Below are positions 1 to 8,421 of a stretch of 42,468 nucleotides of DNA, piece after piece; positions within the stretch are counted from its first letter, which is position 1, and every line of letters begins with the position of its first letter. Made by a program: the position numbers and the translations under genes. The notes below the pieces were generated by a model. The model searched no databases and was not told where the DNA came from. It saw only the letters and a list, made by a program, of their open reading frames with translations. This DNA is from Eubacterium sp. ER2 (GTDB taxonomy: Bacteria > Bacillota > Clostridia > Lachnospirales > Lachnospiraceae): assembly GCF_000765215.1 (NCBI RefSeq), contig NZ_JPJE01000037.1, positions 1-42,468 of the forward strand. Direction: 5' to 3'.

Positions 1-10
1 TTATTGTCAT

Positions 11-27
11 ACAGTTTTCAAGGTACT
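11..27 (-). promoter_or_regulatory. boxA-like rRNA leader sequence at window edge
   Basis: Read on the minus strand, this stretch contains CCTTGAAAACTGTATG, close to the boxA antitermination element of Firmicutes rRNA leaders (core CTTTGAAAACT). It would read out of the window to the left. This is inference from similarity to a known element; the rRNA gene itself is not in the window. Confidence 0.3.
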
Positions 28-31
28 GATT

Positions 32-58
32 GCAACGAAAAGTCGTTGCCACTTTTTT
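32..58 (+). terminator. hairpin plus T-run, possible terminator of a gene to the left
   Basis: GCAACGA and TCGTTGC form a 7-bp stem around an AAAG loop, followed two bases later by a run of six T on the plus strand. There is no T-run on the minus strand, so it would end a plus-strand transcript entering from the left and does not serve the minus-strand gene at 84-1172. The stem is short, so confidence is moderate. Confidence 0.45.
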
Positions 59-83
59 ACTTGACTTTCTTTAATAGTTAGTC

Positions 84-1172
84 TTATTTTTCCAGCTCTC
101 CCATGAGCATGTCCAGATCATCCTCAATCCGGCCCTCACGTCCTCTGCCCTTGAAAAAGCCGCAGTTTCTTCCCATATCCTTCTCTTTTTTGCACCGGGA
201 GACCATGAACCGGATGCGGAAGGTGAAATCCTCCGCCTCCATGGTGGTAAAGGGATGCTCCTCCGCGGCCACCACTTCCACGTTTCCCCTCGTATAGACG
301 GGATACTTCCCGCAAAATCCGGCCCGGTGCAGTCTCTGGTGAACACGCTTTCTCGCCCTCAGGATCTCCCCGTCCAGGGCCTCCCCGTAGACTCTCTTCG
401 GATATTTCAGGGAAGCGGCCCTCACCTTCCCGTAGATCGTCTCGTACAGTCTCTGCCTTGCCGGGTCACACAGCTTCCTTGCCAGCTTTTTCTTTAAAAA
501 TCCGAAGGGGAACCTGGCATACAGGCCGGCCAGCCTGGCGTAGCTCTTATCCCCCGCCTCCAGCGCCAGCCCCCGCATGCACAGGGCTCCCTCCCGGGTG
601 GAGGGATACCGGTCGTCCAATGGCTCGTCTATGGGGGACCAGTAGCGGAAGGGCGGGAATTCGATGAGACGCATGAATTTCTTCTCGCCCTCATTGCAGG
701 CCGCGTCGCCCAGATACTGGTACTTCTCGTAGACCGTCCCCGCCATATAGACGAGCTGTCTCCACTGCTCCTGCCCCTTTACCCAGAAGTGGCCGATCCG
801 GTGATACTGATAGCACTGGAACACCTCTGTCAGCTCAGAAAACCAGATGGTAAATACATTCTCCCTGCCCTGCTTTACGATGAGAGCCGACCGGTCATCC
901 CTCCAGGCAAGCTGCCCCTGTATAGGGTACTCCTCCTGATCCAGATCCAGATAATCTCCGGTCATCCAGGCATCCCTCAGCACCAGATAGCACTCCAGGG
1001 CATCGTTCATCATGTAGGGGATATAGTAATCCACCTTCCTGCCCCTGTCTTCTCCCAGGTGCAGTTCAAACACATGAAACTGAAAGATCTCCGCCAGCTT
1101 CCCGTAGCTCTCCGGCATGTCCCTTTGAAGCCCCGGCAGAAATTCCTTCAGCTCTTCAAATCTTTCTATCAT
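84..1172 (-). CDS. DUF3878-like protein of unknown function
   Basis: A 362-residue protein without signal peptide or membrane segment, so probably cytoplasmic. The middle carries the aromatic-rich segment YQYHRIGHFWVKGQEQW (about residues 118-134) and a following region with PPFRYWSPI, which I recall as typical of the DUF3878 family of Clostridia; that assignment is from memory. The C-terminal third is rich in Lys/Arg. The ATG overlaps the stop of the YkgJ-family gene upstream by four bases (ATGA), so the two genes are translationally coupled. AAAGGAG lies 11 bases upstream. No catalytic motif is visible and no biochemical role can be proposed. The pairing with a cysteine-cluster protein is the only functional hint. 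Confidence 0.65.
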   Translation of the reverse strand: MIERFEELKEFLPGLQRDMPESYGKLAEIFQFHVFELHLGEDRGRKVDYYIPYMMNDALECYLVLRDAWMTGDYLDLDQEEYPIQGQLAWRDDRSALIVKQGRENVFTIWFSELTEVFQCYQYHRIGHFWVKGQEQWRQLVYMAGTVYEKYQYLGDAACNEGEKKFMRLIEFPPFRYWSPIDEPLDDRYPSTREGALCMRGLALEAGDKSYARLAGLYARFPFGFLKKKLARKLCDPARQRLYETIYGKVRAASLKYPKRVYGEALDGEILRARKRVHQRLHRAGFCGKYPVYTRGNVEVVAAEEHPFTTMEAEDFTFRIRFMVSRCKKEKDMGRNCGFFKGRGREGRIEDDLDMLMGELEK

Positions 1173-1828
1173 AAACCAAGCTTCTCCTTTACCTGCGCCA
1201 GGCGTCTGTAGAACTCCCCATAGAAGTCCTCCCCGTCCCAGGGCGTCTGATAAAATGCGCGAAGCAGATACATCTGCAGTATTTTCAGGCTGTCCCCGTC
1301 CAGCCCCTCTGACTCCCTCTCACAGACTTTCAAAAAGCTGTGCCAGTCAAAGATATAGGTCTCATATCTCTTGAGATCCGGAATGTCCAGCCAGCTCCTG
1401 ACCCTGACCTTGGTCCGATCCTTCTTGGGGCACTCGTGCACCTGGAGGAAATAGCGAAATCCCGTCTCCTCATAGTACCGCCCCAGGGGAAACATCCGGC
1501 AGATCCCCGGCCTGAAGGGGTGGATGGAGCACCGTCCCTCCCGGTCCAGAAAGGTGCAGGTCTCCTCCTTTCCCGCCATCCGAAGACAGGGCAGGACAAT
1601 CCCGTCCGACAGGACAAGCTCTGCATGCTCTGCCAGAAGTCCCTCAAAGTCCTTCCCGGTTCCCTTTGTCAAAAGCCAGATATCCCGCGGATCCAGCAGG
1701 ATGGAGCTTCCCATGCCTTGACAGCAGGCAGAGCATCCCTGGCATCCCCGGCAGTCCGCCCGCACCATGTCCTGCGCCGTGTAGAGCTTTCCGTCAGAGA
1801 TATCCTTCAGTCTTACATTTCTCCTCAT
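1169..1828 (-). CDS. YkgJ family cysteine-cluster protein
   Basis: A 219-residue soluble protein. Near the N-terminus is CRGCQGCSACC (five Cys between residues 26 and 36). Further conserved cysteines follow in PCLRMAG, ETCTFLD, GRCSIHPFRPGICRMFPLG and HECPKK. This pattern is the hallmark of the YkgJ/UPF0153 cysteine-cluster family, thought to bind zinc or an Fe-S cluster; the substrate is unknown. The start is supported by AGGAGG eight bases upstream. The last codons overlap the start of the DUF3878-like gene (ATGA), so the two form a small operon. The exact role is not established for this family. Confidence 0.85.
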   Translation of the reverse strand: MRRNVRLKDISDGKLYTAQDMVRADCRGCQGCSACCQGMGSSILLDPRDIWLLTKGTGKDFEGLLAEHAELVLSDGIVLPCLRMAGKEETCTFLDREGRCSIHPFRPGICRMFPLGRYYEETGFRYFLQVHECPKKDRTKVRVRSWLDIPDLKRYETYIFDWHSFLKVCERESEGLDGDSLKILQMYLLRAFYQTPWDGEDFYGEFYRRLAQVKEKLGL

Positions 1829-1882
1829 CCACTCATCCTCCTGTTTCTTCCTTCTGTTCTGTCCGGCTGCTGCCTTTATTCC

Positions 1883-4800
1883 TTAATTTCCCAGCTCAAA
1901 GAGGCTCATCTGATGGCAGGTCTCCTCCTTTTTTACCGGGATCTCCTTCTCCCGTTTGAGAACTGTCTCAGGCAGCTCTGCCAGGAACCTGGACTCCTCC
2001 CCGGAGCAGGTGAGGATCAGCTCCTCCTTTGCCCGGGTCATGCCCACGTAGAGAAGTCTTCGCTCCTCTTCTTCATCCGACGGACGCTTCTCATTTTCCA
2101 GAGGGATATTCCCCTCTCTGGCGCCGTAAATGAACACTGCCGGGAACTCCAGGCCCTTGGAACCGTGGAGGGTCATCAGGGTAACAGCCCCTGACGTGTA
2201 ATTTTTCCCGCCGCATCGCTTCAGGTCGCTCTCCACGCCCAGCACAAGATCCCGCAAAAAGTCCGGCATGGTCTTGTAGAAGACGGTCATGGCTGCCAGC
2301 TTCTTCACAGCGTCCTCCTTCTGAAGGCCCTGTTCCTCCATCCACATCTCCAGGAATTTCCCCGGCTTCTTCTTTTCAAAGAGAGGGCGGTATTTCTCCG
2401 CCATGGCACGGATCATCTCCTCTGTCAGCTGGTTCCAGGAAAGTCCCAGGAGAAGCTCCGCCGCCATCTGCGCCGCAGACTCGTTCTCCGGATTTTCCAG
2501 ATACTGAAAGAAGCAGATGCTTCCCTGCACCTTGTCATCCTCCAGAAATCCCTCCCTGCCGGCCACGATATAGGGGATCCCCTCTTTTCGCAGGCACATT
2601 TCCACCAGATCCGCCTGCCGGTGGGTCCTGGCAAGGACAGCGATCTCATCAAAGGACCTTGTCTGTCTCTCTTTGCTGCCGGACAGCTCCTGAGCCTCCA
2701 GCATGCCGATGCCTCCGGCCATACGCCCGATCTCCTTGGCGATGAAAATGGCCTCCCCCAGCTCGCTTCCCGCTCTCAGAAGACGCACAGGCGCTCCCTC
2801 CGGGCAGTTGGGATGCAGAGGCTCACAGCCCTGCATCCTGCGGGCTGCCTCCAGGATCTGGGGCGTGGAGCGGTAGTTCTCCCTAAGCTCCACCAGACAG
2901 AACTCCCCGCCGGCCGCCTCCACATCCGCCCGCAGCCGCTCAAAGCAGCCGGCGTCTGCCCCTCGGAAGCCGTAGATAGACTGGTTCGGATCCCCGATGA
3001 CAAAGAGCTCTCTGGCATCCCGGTCCCAGGCTCTCACAAGTCTGTACTGGAGGGGATCGATGTCCTGAAACTCATCGATAAGCAGACAGGTGAACTGCTT
3101 TCCCGCAGGGGCGCCGCCCTCCAGCAGCCTCAGCGTCTCCAGAAGCAGGTCGTCAAAATCAAGGAGCCTCATCTCCTGCTTCTTCTTTTTGTAGAGCTCT
3201 TCCGCCTGCCGAAAGCGCTCCTCCTCACACACGGACAGGCCCGCCTGTTTCCGCGAGAGGCTCTCCAGAAATTTTCCGGCACCAACGGAAAGCCCCGCCT
3301 CCGACACAGCCTCCCCGGCCATCTGCCGGCACTGAGCCTCGCTTGCCAGGGAGAATTCCACTCCCGCCTTCCGCAGAAAATGCAGACAGATGCTGTGGAA
3401 GGTGCCGATCTGCAGACCGCTGACCCGCCGGCTTCCCATCTCCTTTTTCAGCCGCTCCCGCATCTCACCGGCAGCCTGGTTGGTGAAGGTAACCGCGGTG
3501 ATCTCGGAGGGCTTTACCTTCCTGTGCTCCAGCAGATACTGGATCCGGGACACCAGGGTCTTTGTCTTTCCGGTGCCCGGCCCGGCAACCACCGCCAAAT
3601 GCCGGCAGATCCTCCTCACAGCCTCCCGCTGCTCCGGGTTGAGGGAAGGAGCGCCGCCGGCAGCTGCCTCCTGCCGCTCCTCCTTCAAAGCGCTCACCGG
3701 CTCCTTTTCTGAAAGGACGGGCTGCGCCTCCCTCTGCCCCTTTTCGAGGGCTTCCGGCTCCACGCCGATGAGGCTGAAGAAATCCATCTGCCCATCCGTG
3801 TTCTCAAGCTCGTCCGCCGTAAAAAGCCGGATTGTCCCGTACTCCCCGTCAAATCCCGGGATCCGCTCCACCTTTCCCTGCCTGAGCCGCATGATGCCCT
3901 GGGCGATCCGGTGGCCCGCCGCCTTCTGGATATCCTCCTGGGGGATCGTCCGCAGGATCTCAAACTCCGGCCCCAGCTTTCCCAGCATTTCCTCATACTC
4001 TCTTAAGACCTTGCGGCTGACCGAAGAATGACCCAGAGATGCGCCGATGACCTCCGGCAGCGGCACCAGGCTCTCAAAGGCAGCGCCGTCAGTCCTGACA
4101 TAATCCTCCGGCCGGTCGGCCAGCTCCTCCACCCGGTGGGAGACGCCGATGGTAATCTTCCGACCGCACACCGGGCAGACGCCGCCATATTTTTCCGTCT
4201 CAGAGGGCGTCAGGCACAGGCCGCATTTCCGGTGCCCGTCCAGATGGTATTTCCCCTCCTCCGGGAAAAACTCAATGGTACCCTGAAGCCCCGTCCCATC
4301 CTGGATAGCCCTGCGCAGCCCCTCGTAGGACATCTCGATGTCAAGTAGGTTGGCCTCCCGCCCCAGCTTAGCCGGGGAGTGGGCATCTGAGTTGGAGATG
4401 AGATGGTATCTGTCCAGGGCAGACACTCTCCAGTTCATGGGTGGGTCTGACGAGAGTCCCGTCTCCACTGCGTGAATGTAGGGCGTCAGATCCTCAAAGC
4501 ACTCCTCCACCGTGTCAAAGCCGGAGAAAGCCCCGAACAGGGAGAAGTGGGGCGTCCAGATATGAGCCGGCACATAGATGCTCTCCGGGCAGGAGGTGAG
4601 CAGGATCTCCAACAGGTCATGGCAGGAGAGCCCCAGGATAGGCCGGCCATCAGAATGGATATTTCCGATCTCTTCCAGCCTGCCCGCAATCTCCTCCGCC
4701 GCCTCCAGACCGGGCAGAAGGATCAGGCTGTGAACCTTGCGCACTCTCCCTCCCTTTTTGTAGATGGAGCTGATTTCCCCCGTAACAACAAAACGAGGAG

Positions 4801-5041
4801 TCATACTGCCCCTCACTGTCTCATCCTCTATCCTGTATTCGTCTTTCAGCACGTACAGCCCGTCCTCCGCGGGCTTCAGTTTTTCCTTCAGCTCCTCCCT
4901 CCAGGCCGGGTGGGTGAAATCTCCGGTTCCCACAATGTGGATCCCCTTCCGCCTGGCCCACAGATCCAGGTGCTCCGGCGTACAGTCCTTACTGGTAGCC
5001 CGGGAATACCGGGAGTGTATATGAAGGTCCGCTATGTACAT
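1883..5041 (-). CDS. EndoQ-like PHP nuclease fused to UvrD/Rep helicase
   Basis: A 1052-residue fusion. Residues 1-410 resemble endonuclease Q, a PHP-fold enzyme that nicks DNA 5' of deaminated bases. Metal ligands are visible in DLHIHS (5-10), GTGDFTHP (38-45), KVHS (102-105) and SNSDAHS (216-222). A CxxC pair (C273/C276, C289/C292) forms the expected zinc knuckle. Residues about 466-1040 are a superfamily 1 helicase: Walker A GPGTGKT (487-493), LLIDEFQD (653-660), GDPNQSIYGFRG (683-694), ENYRST (721-726), TLMTLHGSKGLE (954-965) and VGMTRAKEE. An acidic, Ala/Glu-rich linker joins the parts. The ATG at 5041 is chosen because AGAGG sits eight bases upstream; the open frame to 5143 runs into the -35 box. 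The likely role is nicking at deaminated bases and strand unwinding by one protein. Confidence 0.88.
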   Translation of the reverse strand: MYIADLHIHSRYSRATSKDCTPEHLDLWARRKGIHIVGTGDFTHPAWREELKEKLKPAEDGLYVLKDEYRIEDETVRGSMTPRFVVTGEISSIYKKGGRVRKVHSLILLPGLEAAEEIAGRLEEIGNIHSDGRPILGLSCHDLLEILLTSCPESIYVPAHIWTPHFSLFGAFSGFDTVEECFEDLTPYIHAVETGLSSDPPMNWRVSALDRYHLISNSDAHSPAKLGREANLLDIEMSYEGLRRAIQDGTGLQGTIEFFPEEGKYHLDGHRKCGLCLTPSETEKYGGVCPVCGRKITIGVSHRVEELADRPEDYVRTDGAAFESLVPLPEVIGASLGHSSVSRKVLREYEEMLGKLGPEFEILRTIPQEDIQKAAGHRIAQGIMRLRQGKVERIPGFDGEYGTIRLFTADELENTDGQMDFFSLIGVEPEALEKGQREAQPVLSEKEPVSALKEERQEAAAGGAPSLNPEQREAVRRICRHLAVVAGPGTGKTKTLVSRIQYLLEHRKVKPSEITAVTFTNQAAGEMRERLKKEMGSRRVSGLQIGTFHSICLHFLRKAGVEFSLASEAQCRQMAGEAVSEAGLSVGAGKFLESLSRKQAGLSVCEEERFRQAEELYKKKKQEMRLLDFDDLLLETLRLLEGGAPAGKQFTCLLIDEFQDIDPLQYRLVRAWDRDARELFVIGDPNQSIYGFRGADAGCFERLRADVEAAGGEFCLVELRENYRSTPQILEAARRMQGCEPLHPNCPEGAPVRLLRAGSELGEAIFIAKEIGRMAGGIGMLEAQELSGSKERQTRSFDEIAVLARTHRQADLVEMCLRKEGIPYIVAGREGFLEDDKVQGSICFFQYLENPENESAAQMAAELLLGLSWNQLTEEMIRAMAEKYRPLFEKKKPGKFLEMWMEEQGLQKEDAVKKLAAMTVFYKTMPDFLRDLVLGVESDLKRCGGKNYTSGAVTLMTLHGSKGLEFPAVFIYGAREGNIPLENEKRPSDEEEERRLLYVGMTRAKEELILTCSGEESRFLAELPETVLKREKEIPVKKEETCHQMSLFELGN

Positions 5042-5114
5042 GATCATTCCCTCTTTCGTCTGCGCCCTGCCCGTTTCCACAGCTCCGCTTTCCCGGGCAG
5101 GGCTTATCTTATTT

Positions 5115-5143
5115 ATTATAATATGGATGGCGGAAAAATACAA
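5115..5143 (-). promoter_or_regulatory. promoter of the EndoQ-UvrD gene
   Basis: On the minus strand, TTGTAT and TATAAT are separated by exactly 17 bases. Transcription would start near 5108, about 67 bases before the chosen start codon. The -35 box overlaps the longest possible reading frame, which supports the shorter protein. Confidence 0.65.
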
Positions 5144-5150
5144 TTCCCGG

Positions 5151-5190
5151 AGATTTCTATTCTGGATTTTCTATATATAGATTTCTATTC
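5151..5190. repeat. 12-bp direct repeats upstream of the EndoQ-UvrD promoter
   Basis: AGATTTCTATTC occurs at 5151-5162 and again at 5179-5190, a 28-bp period, just upstream of the -35 box. They could be a binding site for a regulator, or chance in AT-rich DNA. Confidence 0.4.
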
Positions 5191-5222
5191 CACATTTTTC
5201 ACGCATCCCGTCACAGGCAGGC

Positions 5223-5962
5223 CTACATGTTCCGGGCCTTTTCCACTTCCTCCTCCGTGGCCCCGGTGAGGCGCATGATCTCTTCCGGGCTGGTGCCGCC
5301 CTCCAGCATCCGGCGGACTATAGACAGCCGGCCCTGCTCTCTGCCTTTCTGCAGACCTTTCTCCATTCCTTTCTCCATGCCGGTCTCCCAGGCGCTGCTC
5401 ATGATGGCATCGTGGTCCCGAATGGCCTTCTGCCGGGCCTCGTACTCCAGCCTGGCCCTCTCGTCCGCGCTCATCCTCTCCAGTTCCCTGTAGGCCTCCT
5501 CGATATATTCGCTTGTACTTGCCATATCCTCCAACTCCTTCCGGTCCTTCCCAGCCAGGAAGCGCATCCACTGGATGACCTCATCGTCCTCCCGCAGATC
5601 CCCCGGCAGCTTCTTCAGCTCCAGGATCTGCAGCTCCAGAAGGTCTGTGTACTTTTCCCCTGTCTGCTCATCGCACAGGCTGATGGTCCGGTGGCATTTC
5701 CTGTCATCCGCAAAGCGGATAAAGTCCAGTATGCTCACATGGATACACTTTTTCAGCTTCGTGTAGGGATCGCCCCTCCCGATCTGATCTGTGTACATTT
5801 TACTCAGATAAAACAGGGATCTGGCGTCCCACTGCCCGAAGGGGTACGCCTGCATCTCCATGTTGACCTGCGCCCCTTTCTCACCTTGGGATTGTACATC
5901 AGTCCCTTAAAGCACACGTCCACGGTGGGAAGCATGATAAACTTGTCGTTTTTCTTCGTCAC
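5223..5962 (-). pseudogene. broken Rpn/PD-(D/E)XK transposase-like nuclease gene
   Basis: The 5' end is clear: a GTG at 5962 with AGGAG seven bases upstream encodes about 28 residues beginning VTKKNDKFIMLPTVDV. The frame is then lost around 5870. It resumes in another frame at GAQVNMEMQAYPFGQWD and continues for over 200 residues with the typical charged C-terminus (METGMEKGMEKG-type repeats, then a short helical tail). In intact members of this family (PDDEXK_2/Rpn recombination-promoting nucleases) a further stretch of roughly 40-50 residues lies at the junction, including the nuclease Asp motif, so this copy has an internal deletion with a frame change. The 3' part (start 5861) could still be translated, but without a complete active site. 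The size of the missing segment is from family knowledge, not measured here. Confidence 0.75.
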
Positions 5963-6269
5963 TTGCCTTCTCCTTTCCTGGGTAGCTCATGCAGAAAAGG
6001 GGCATGTCTGTTTTTTGGCATATCCGGTCCGAATACCGGAGGCACGGCCCTCATTTCCTGCTCTGTTCAGTTGTGCAACAATCGGGTCATGCCTGGAAAT
6101 CAGGCTCCGAATAGCCAGATGCGCCGCCTTGACTTTGCGGTGCACTTGATGTGTATGCCTGGCGGCAGATGCGCCGCCTTGACATATTCAGAATAACATA
6201 ATTCATTTTGGACTGCAATAGAAAATTTGTATTTAAATCCGGTTGTTAAATCTGATTGAAATTCATTTT
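5963..6269. other. intergenic region without a gene
   Basis: Lies between the broken nuclease gene and the carboxypeptidase gene. No convincing coding frame is visible. It holds two 18-bp direct repeats (6116-6133 and 6166-6183) and becomes AT-rich beyond 6185. I see no clear terminator for the carboxypeptidase gene, which ends at 6270. Confidence 0.5.
6116..6183. repeat. two 18-bp direct repeats
   Basis: CAGATGCGCCGCCTTGAC is present identically at 6116-6133 and 6166-6183, with a 50-bp period. It could be a remnant of a mobile element or of a longer dispersed repeat; nothing in the window decides which. Confidence 0.7.
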
Positions 6270-7220
6270 TTACTCCGCGTTTTCTCCGATCCGCCCGTAC
6301 ACCTTCACCGCGTCCAGCACGTGGTAGGGCTCACTCTGGTGATCTCCCGGCGCCCCGGCTGTCACAAGGACATACTCTTTTCCATTCACCTCAGCCAGGC
6401 TGGCCAGACAAAGGCCCGCTTCTTGCGTGTACCCGGTCTTTCCTCCCAGTATCTCTCCCCCTGTGACGGACGGATCTGAAAGGCTGGCAAAGAGAGTGCT
6501 TGTCACGGTAAATCCCCCGGGATGAAAGGCGGTGGATGCCATGGTGTAGGATCTGCTGGTAAAGGCCTGCCGGAAGGTGTCATTTTTCAGGGCATACACC
6601 ACAAGCCGGGCCATATCCTCCGCCGTAGAGTAATGCTTTCTGTCGTGGAGCCCGGTGCAGTTGGTAAAATGGGTGTCCCTCATCCCCAGCTCCCGCGCCT
6701 TTTCATTCATCATCTCCGCAAAGCCGCTCTCGCTGCCCGCAATTTTCTCCGCAAAGGCCATGCAGCACTCCGCCCCGGAGGGAAGGAGCGCTCCGTAGAG
6801 AAGCTCCCGGTACGATACCTCCTCACCCGGCTCAAATCCGGCCATGGAGGCGTTTTCCTCATAGAGCTGCCCGTAGAAATCTCCCGGCATGGTGATAGTC
6901 TCATCCAGGCTGGAGATGTGCTCCAGCGCCACCACGGCGGTCATGATCTTAGTCATGGATGCAGGATAGATCCGCCTGCTCCCGCCGGCGGCTCCCAGCT
7001 TCTCACCGGTTCCGGCATCCACCAGAGCCGCCGAGGGACTGTACAGATCCTCCAGACAGGCGGACAGCCTCCCTCCGTCCCCGGATCCGGGAAGTCCCAG
7101 TCCCTCCATATTCATATAATTTCTCGCTCCAAGCCATATGAAAAACAGCATCAGCACCAGCAAGACAGCGGTGAGCCGGTTTCTCCTGCGTCTTCGCAGC
7201 TTTTTCTTTCTTCTATCCAT
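6270..7220 (-). CDS. serine-type D-Ala-D-Ala carboxypeptidase (S11), membrane anchored
   Basis: A 316-residue protein: a very basic N-terminus, one membrane segment (about 16-31), then an extracytoplasmic peptidase S11 domain. The nucleophile motif SMTK (S88, K91) and the KTG motif (261-263) are present. The SxN position reads SGA (148-150), so the usual Asn is replaced by Ala. Related PLP-type carboxypeptidases trim the terminal D-Ala of peptidoglycan precursors. It lies just downstream of a VanRS-like pair in the same direction, which suggests control by cell-wall stress. No vanH, ligase or vanX gene is nearby, so this is not a glycopeptide resistance cluster. AAGGGAGAG precedes the ATG. 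Confidence 0.88.
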   Translation of the reverse strand: MDRRKKKLRRRRRNRLTAVLLVLMLFFIWLGARNYMNMEGLGLPGSGDGGRLSACLEDLYSPSAALVDAGTGEKLGAAGGSRRIYPASMTKIMTAVVALEHISSLDETITMPGDFYGQLYEENASMAGFEPGEEVSYRELLYGALLPSGAECCMAFAEKIAGSESGFAEMMNEKARELGMRDTHFTNCTGLHDRKHYSTAEDMARLVVYALKNDTFRQAFTSRSYTMASTAFHPGGFTVTSTLFASLSDPSVTGGEILGGKTGYTQEAGLCLASLAEVNGKEYVLVTAGAPGDHQSEPYHVLDAVKVYGRIGENAE

Positions 7221-7275
7221 AGCGTTCTCTCCCTTCTTCTGGCTCTTAATCTACCAGAGGAGGGAGAGTGGAACT

Positions 7276-7314
7276 TTAATATGAAATTGTTTGATTGCTA
7301 AGAAAAGATTAAGA
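7276..7314 (-). promoter_or_regulatory. candidate promoter and response-regulator site for the carboxypeptidase gene
   Basis: On the minus strand, TCTTAATCTTTTCTTAG contains CTTA twice with an 11-bp period (TAAG at 7299-7302 and 7310-7313 on the plus strand), the layout expected for an OmpR/PhoB-type dimer. A possible -10 box, TATTAA, lies at 7276-7281, so the repeat covers the -35 position. The same TCTTAANNTTTT motif is found upstream of the response-regulator gene. Binding by that regulator is inferred. Confidence 0.45.
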
Positions 7315-7353
7315 CTTTGTGAGTATCTGAAAGGATTTGCCCGGCAGCTGCGC

Positions 7354-8421
7354 CTAACACCAGGCCGGCAGGCGCACCTCGAACCTGGTAATCCTCTCCT
7401 CACTGTAGGCGGCGATGCTGCCGCCGTGCTGGCTGACGATCTCCTTCGCAATGGCAAGCCCCAGGCCGGATCCCCCTGTCTGGGCACCCCGTGCATCGTC
7501 CAGGCGGAAGAATTTGTCAAAGATCATCTCCAGCTTTTCCCCGGGTATGGTGACCCCTGTATTTTCAAAAATAATAGCGATCTCCTCCCCTGTTCGCTGG
7601 GTCCATATCTTAATGGGGGTATCCCGGTCGCTGTAAGCCGCCCCGTTCTTCAGCAGATTGTTAAAGACCCGGGCCATCTTCTCCGGGTCAGCGTAAATAT
7701 ACTCCTCCTCATCCACCTCATTTTCCACTTCGTTTCCGTGCTTTTCAAGGGCAGGGTAGAGCTCCTCTGTCACCTGCACAAGGAGGGCGCACAGATTGAC
7801 CCGCCGTTTTTCCAGAGGCATTTTCTGGAGATTGTACCGGGTGATGTCAAAAAATTCATTGATCAGCCCCTCCAGACGCTCCGCCTTGGAGAGGGCCGTG
7901 TGCAGGTATTTTCCCCGCTGCTCTCCCGGCATGTCCGGCGCCTCGTCAAGAAGGCTCAGATATCCGATGACTGAGGTGAGGGGCGTCTTCAGGTCGTGGG
8001 CCAGGTAAGCGATCAGATCATCCTTTCGCCGCATCTCGTCCTCGATGACCTGGGCCTGCCTCTTCTGCTCTTCCTTCATGCTGTCCATACTCTCCCTGGC
8101 CTCCTGCCGGATTTTTGCCGTATTTCTCTCTGTAAAAACAAAGACAAGGAGGATGACAGCGGCCGCCACCACGGCCATGCTCCAGAAGATAAAATTTTTC
8201 AGGGAAGGCCAGAAAATCTCATCTCTCATAACCGTGTTCCCTGTCTGGGGATCATACCAGGCCGGCACCGAGGTGACAAAATTCCTCGTAAACCACTCTA
8301 CAAACACGCCGTTGCAGACATAATCCACAAAATCAAACAGAAAATAGAGCGCCAGCAGAGCTGCCAGGACCCCGCCCGCTGCCTTCCAGTACTTTTTACT
8401 GTTCTTCAATTTTGTAACCAC
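7354..8421 (-). CDS. VanS-like sensor histidine kinase
   Basis: A 355-residue kinase with two membrane segments (about residues 12-30 and 73-93) around a short extracytoplasmic part of about 40 residues. A HAMP-like linker and a HisKA domain follow, with the H-box YLAHDLKTPLTSVIGYL, which closely matches VanS. The ATPase domain shows the N box (NNLLKN), a DARG-type segment before GGSGLGLAIAKEI (G boxes) and GEKLEMIFDKFFR (F box). It starts at a GTG overlapping the response-regulator gene by 26 bases, so the two are co-transcribed. It probably senses a cell-wall state and phosphorylates the regulator. The ligand cannot be read from the sequence. Despite the likeness to VanS, no resistance genes accompany it. 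Confidence 0.88.
   Translation of the reverse strand: MVTKLKNSKKYWKAAGGVLAALLALYFLFDFVDYVCNGVFVEWFTRNFVTSVPAWYDPQTGNTVMRDEIFWPSLKNFIFWSMAVVAAAVILLVFVFTERNTAKIRQEARESMDSMKEEQKRQAQVIEDEMRRKDDLIAYLAHDLKTPLTSVIGYLSLLDEAPDMPGEQRGKYLHTALSKAERLEGLINEFFDITRYNLQKMPLEKRRVNLCALLVQVTEELYPALEKHGNEVENEVDEEEYIYADPEKMARVFNNLLKNGAAYSDRDTPIKIWTQRTGEEIAIIFENTGVTIPGEKLEMIFDKFFRLDDARGAQTGGSGLGLAIAKEIVSQHGGSIAAYSEERITRFEVRLPAWC

Noticed and set aside
5042-5143. 34-residue N-terminal extension of the EndoQ-UvrD protein
   Set aside because: It would cover the promoter and lacks a ribosome site; the start at 5041 has a well-spaced AGAGG.
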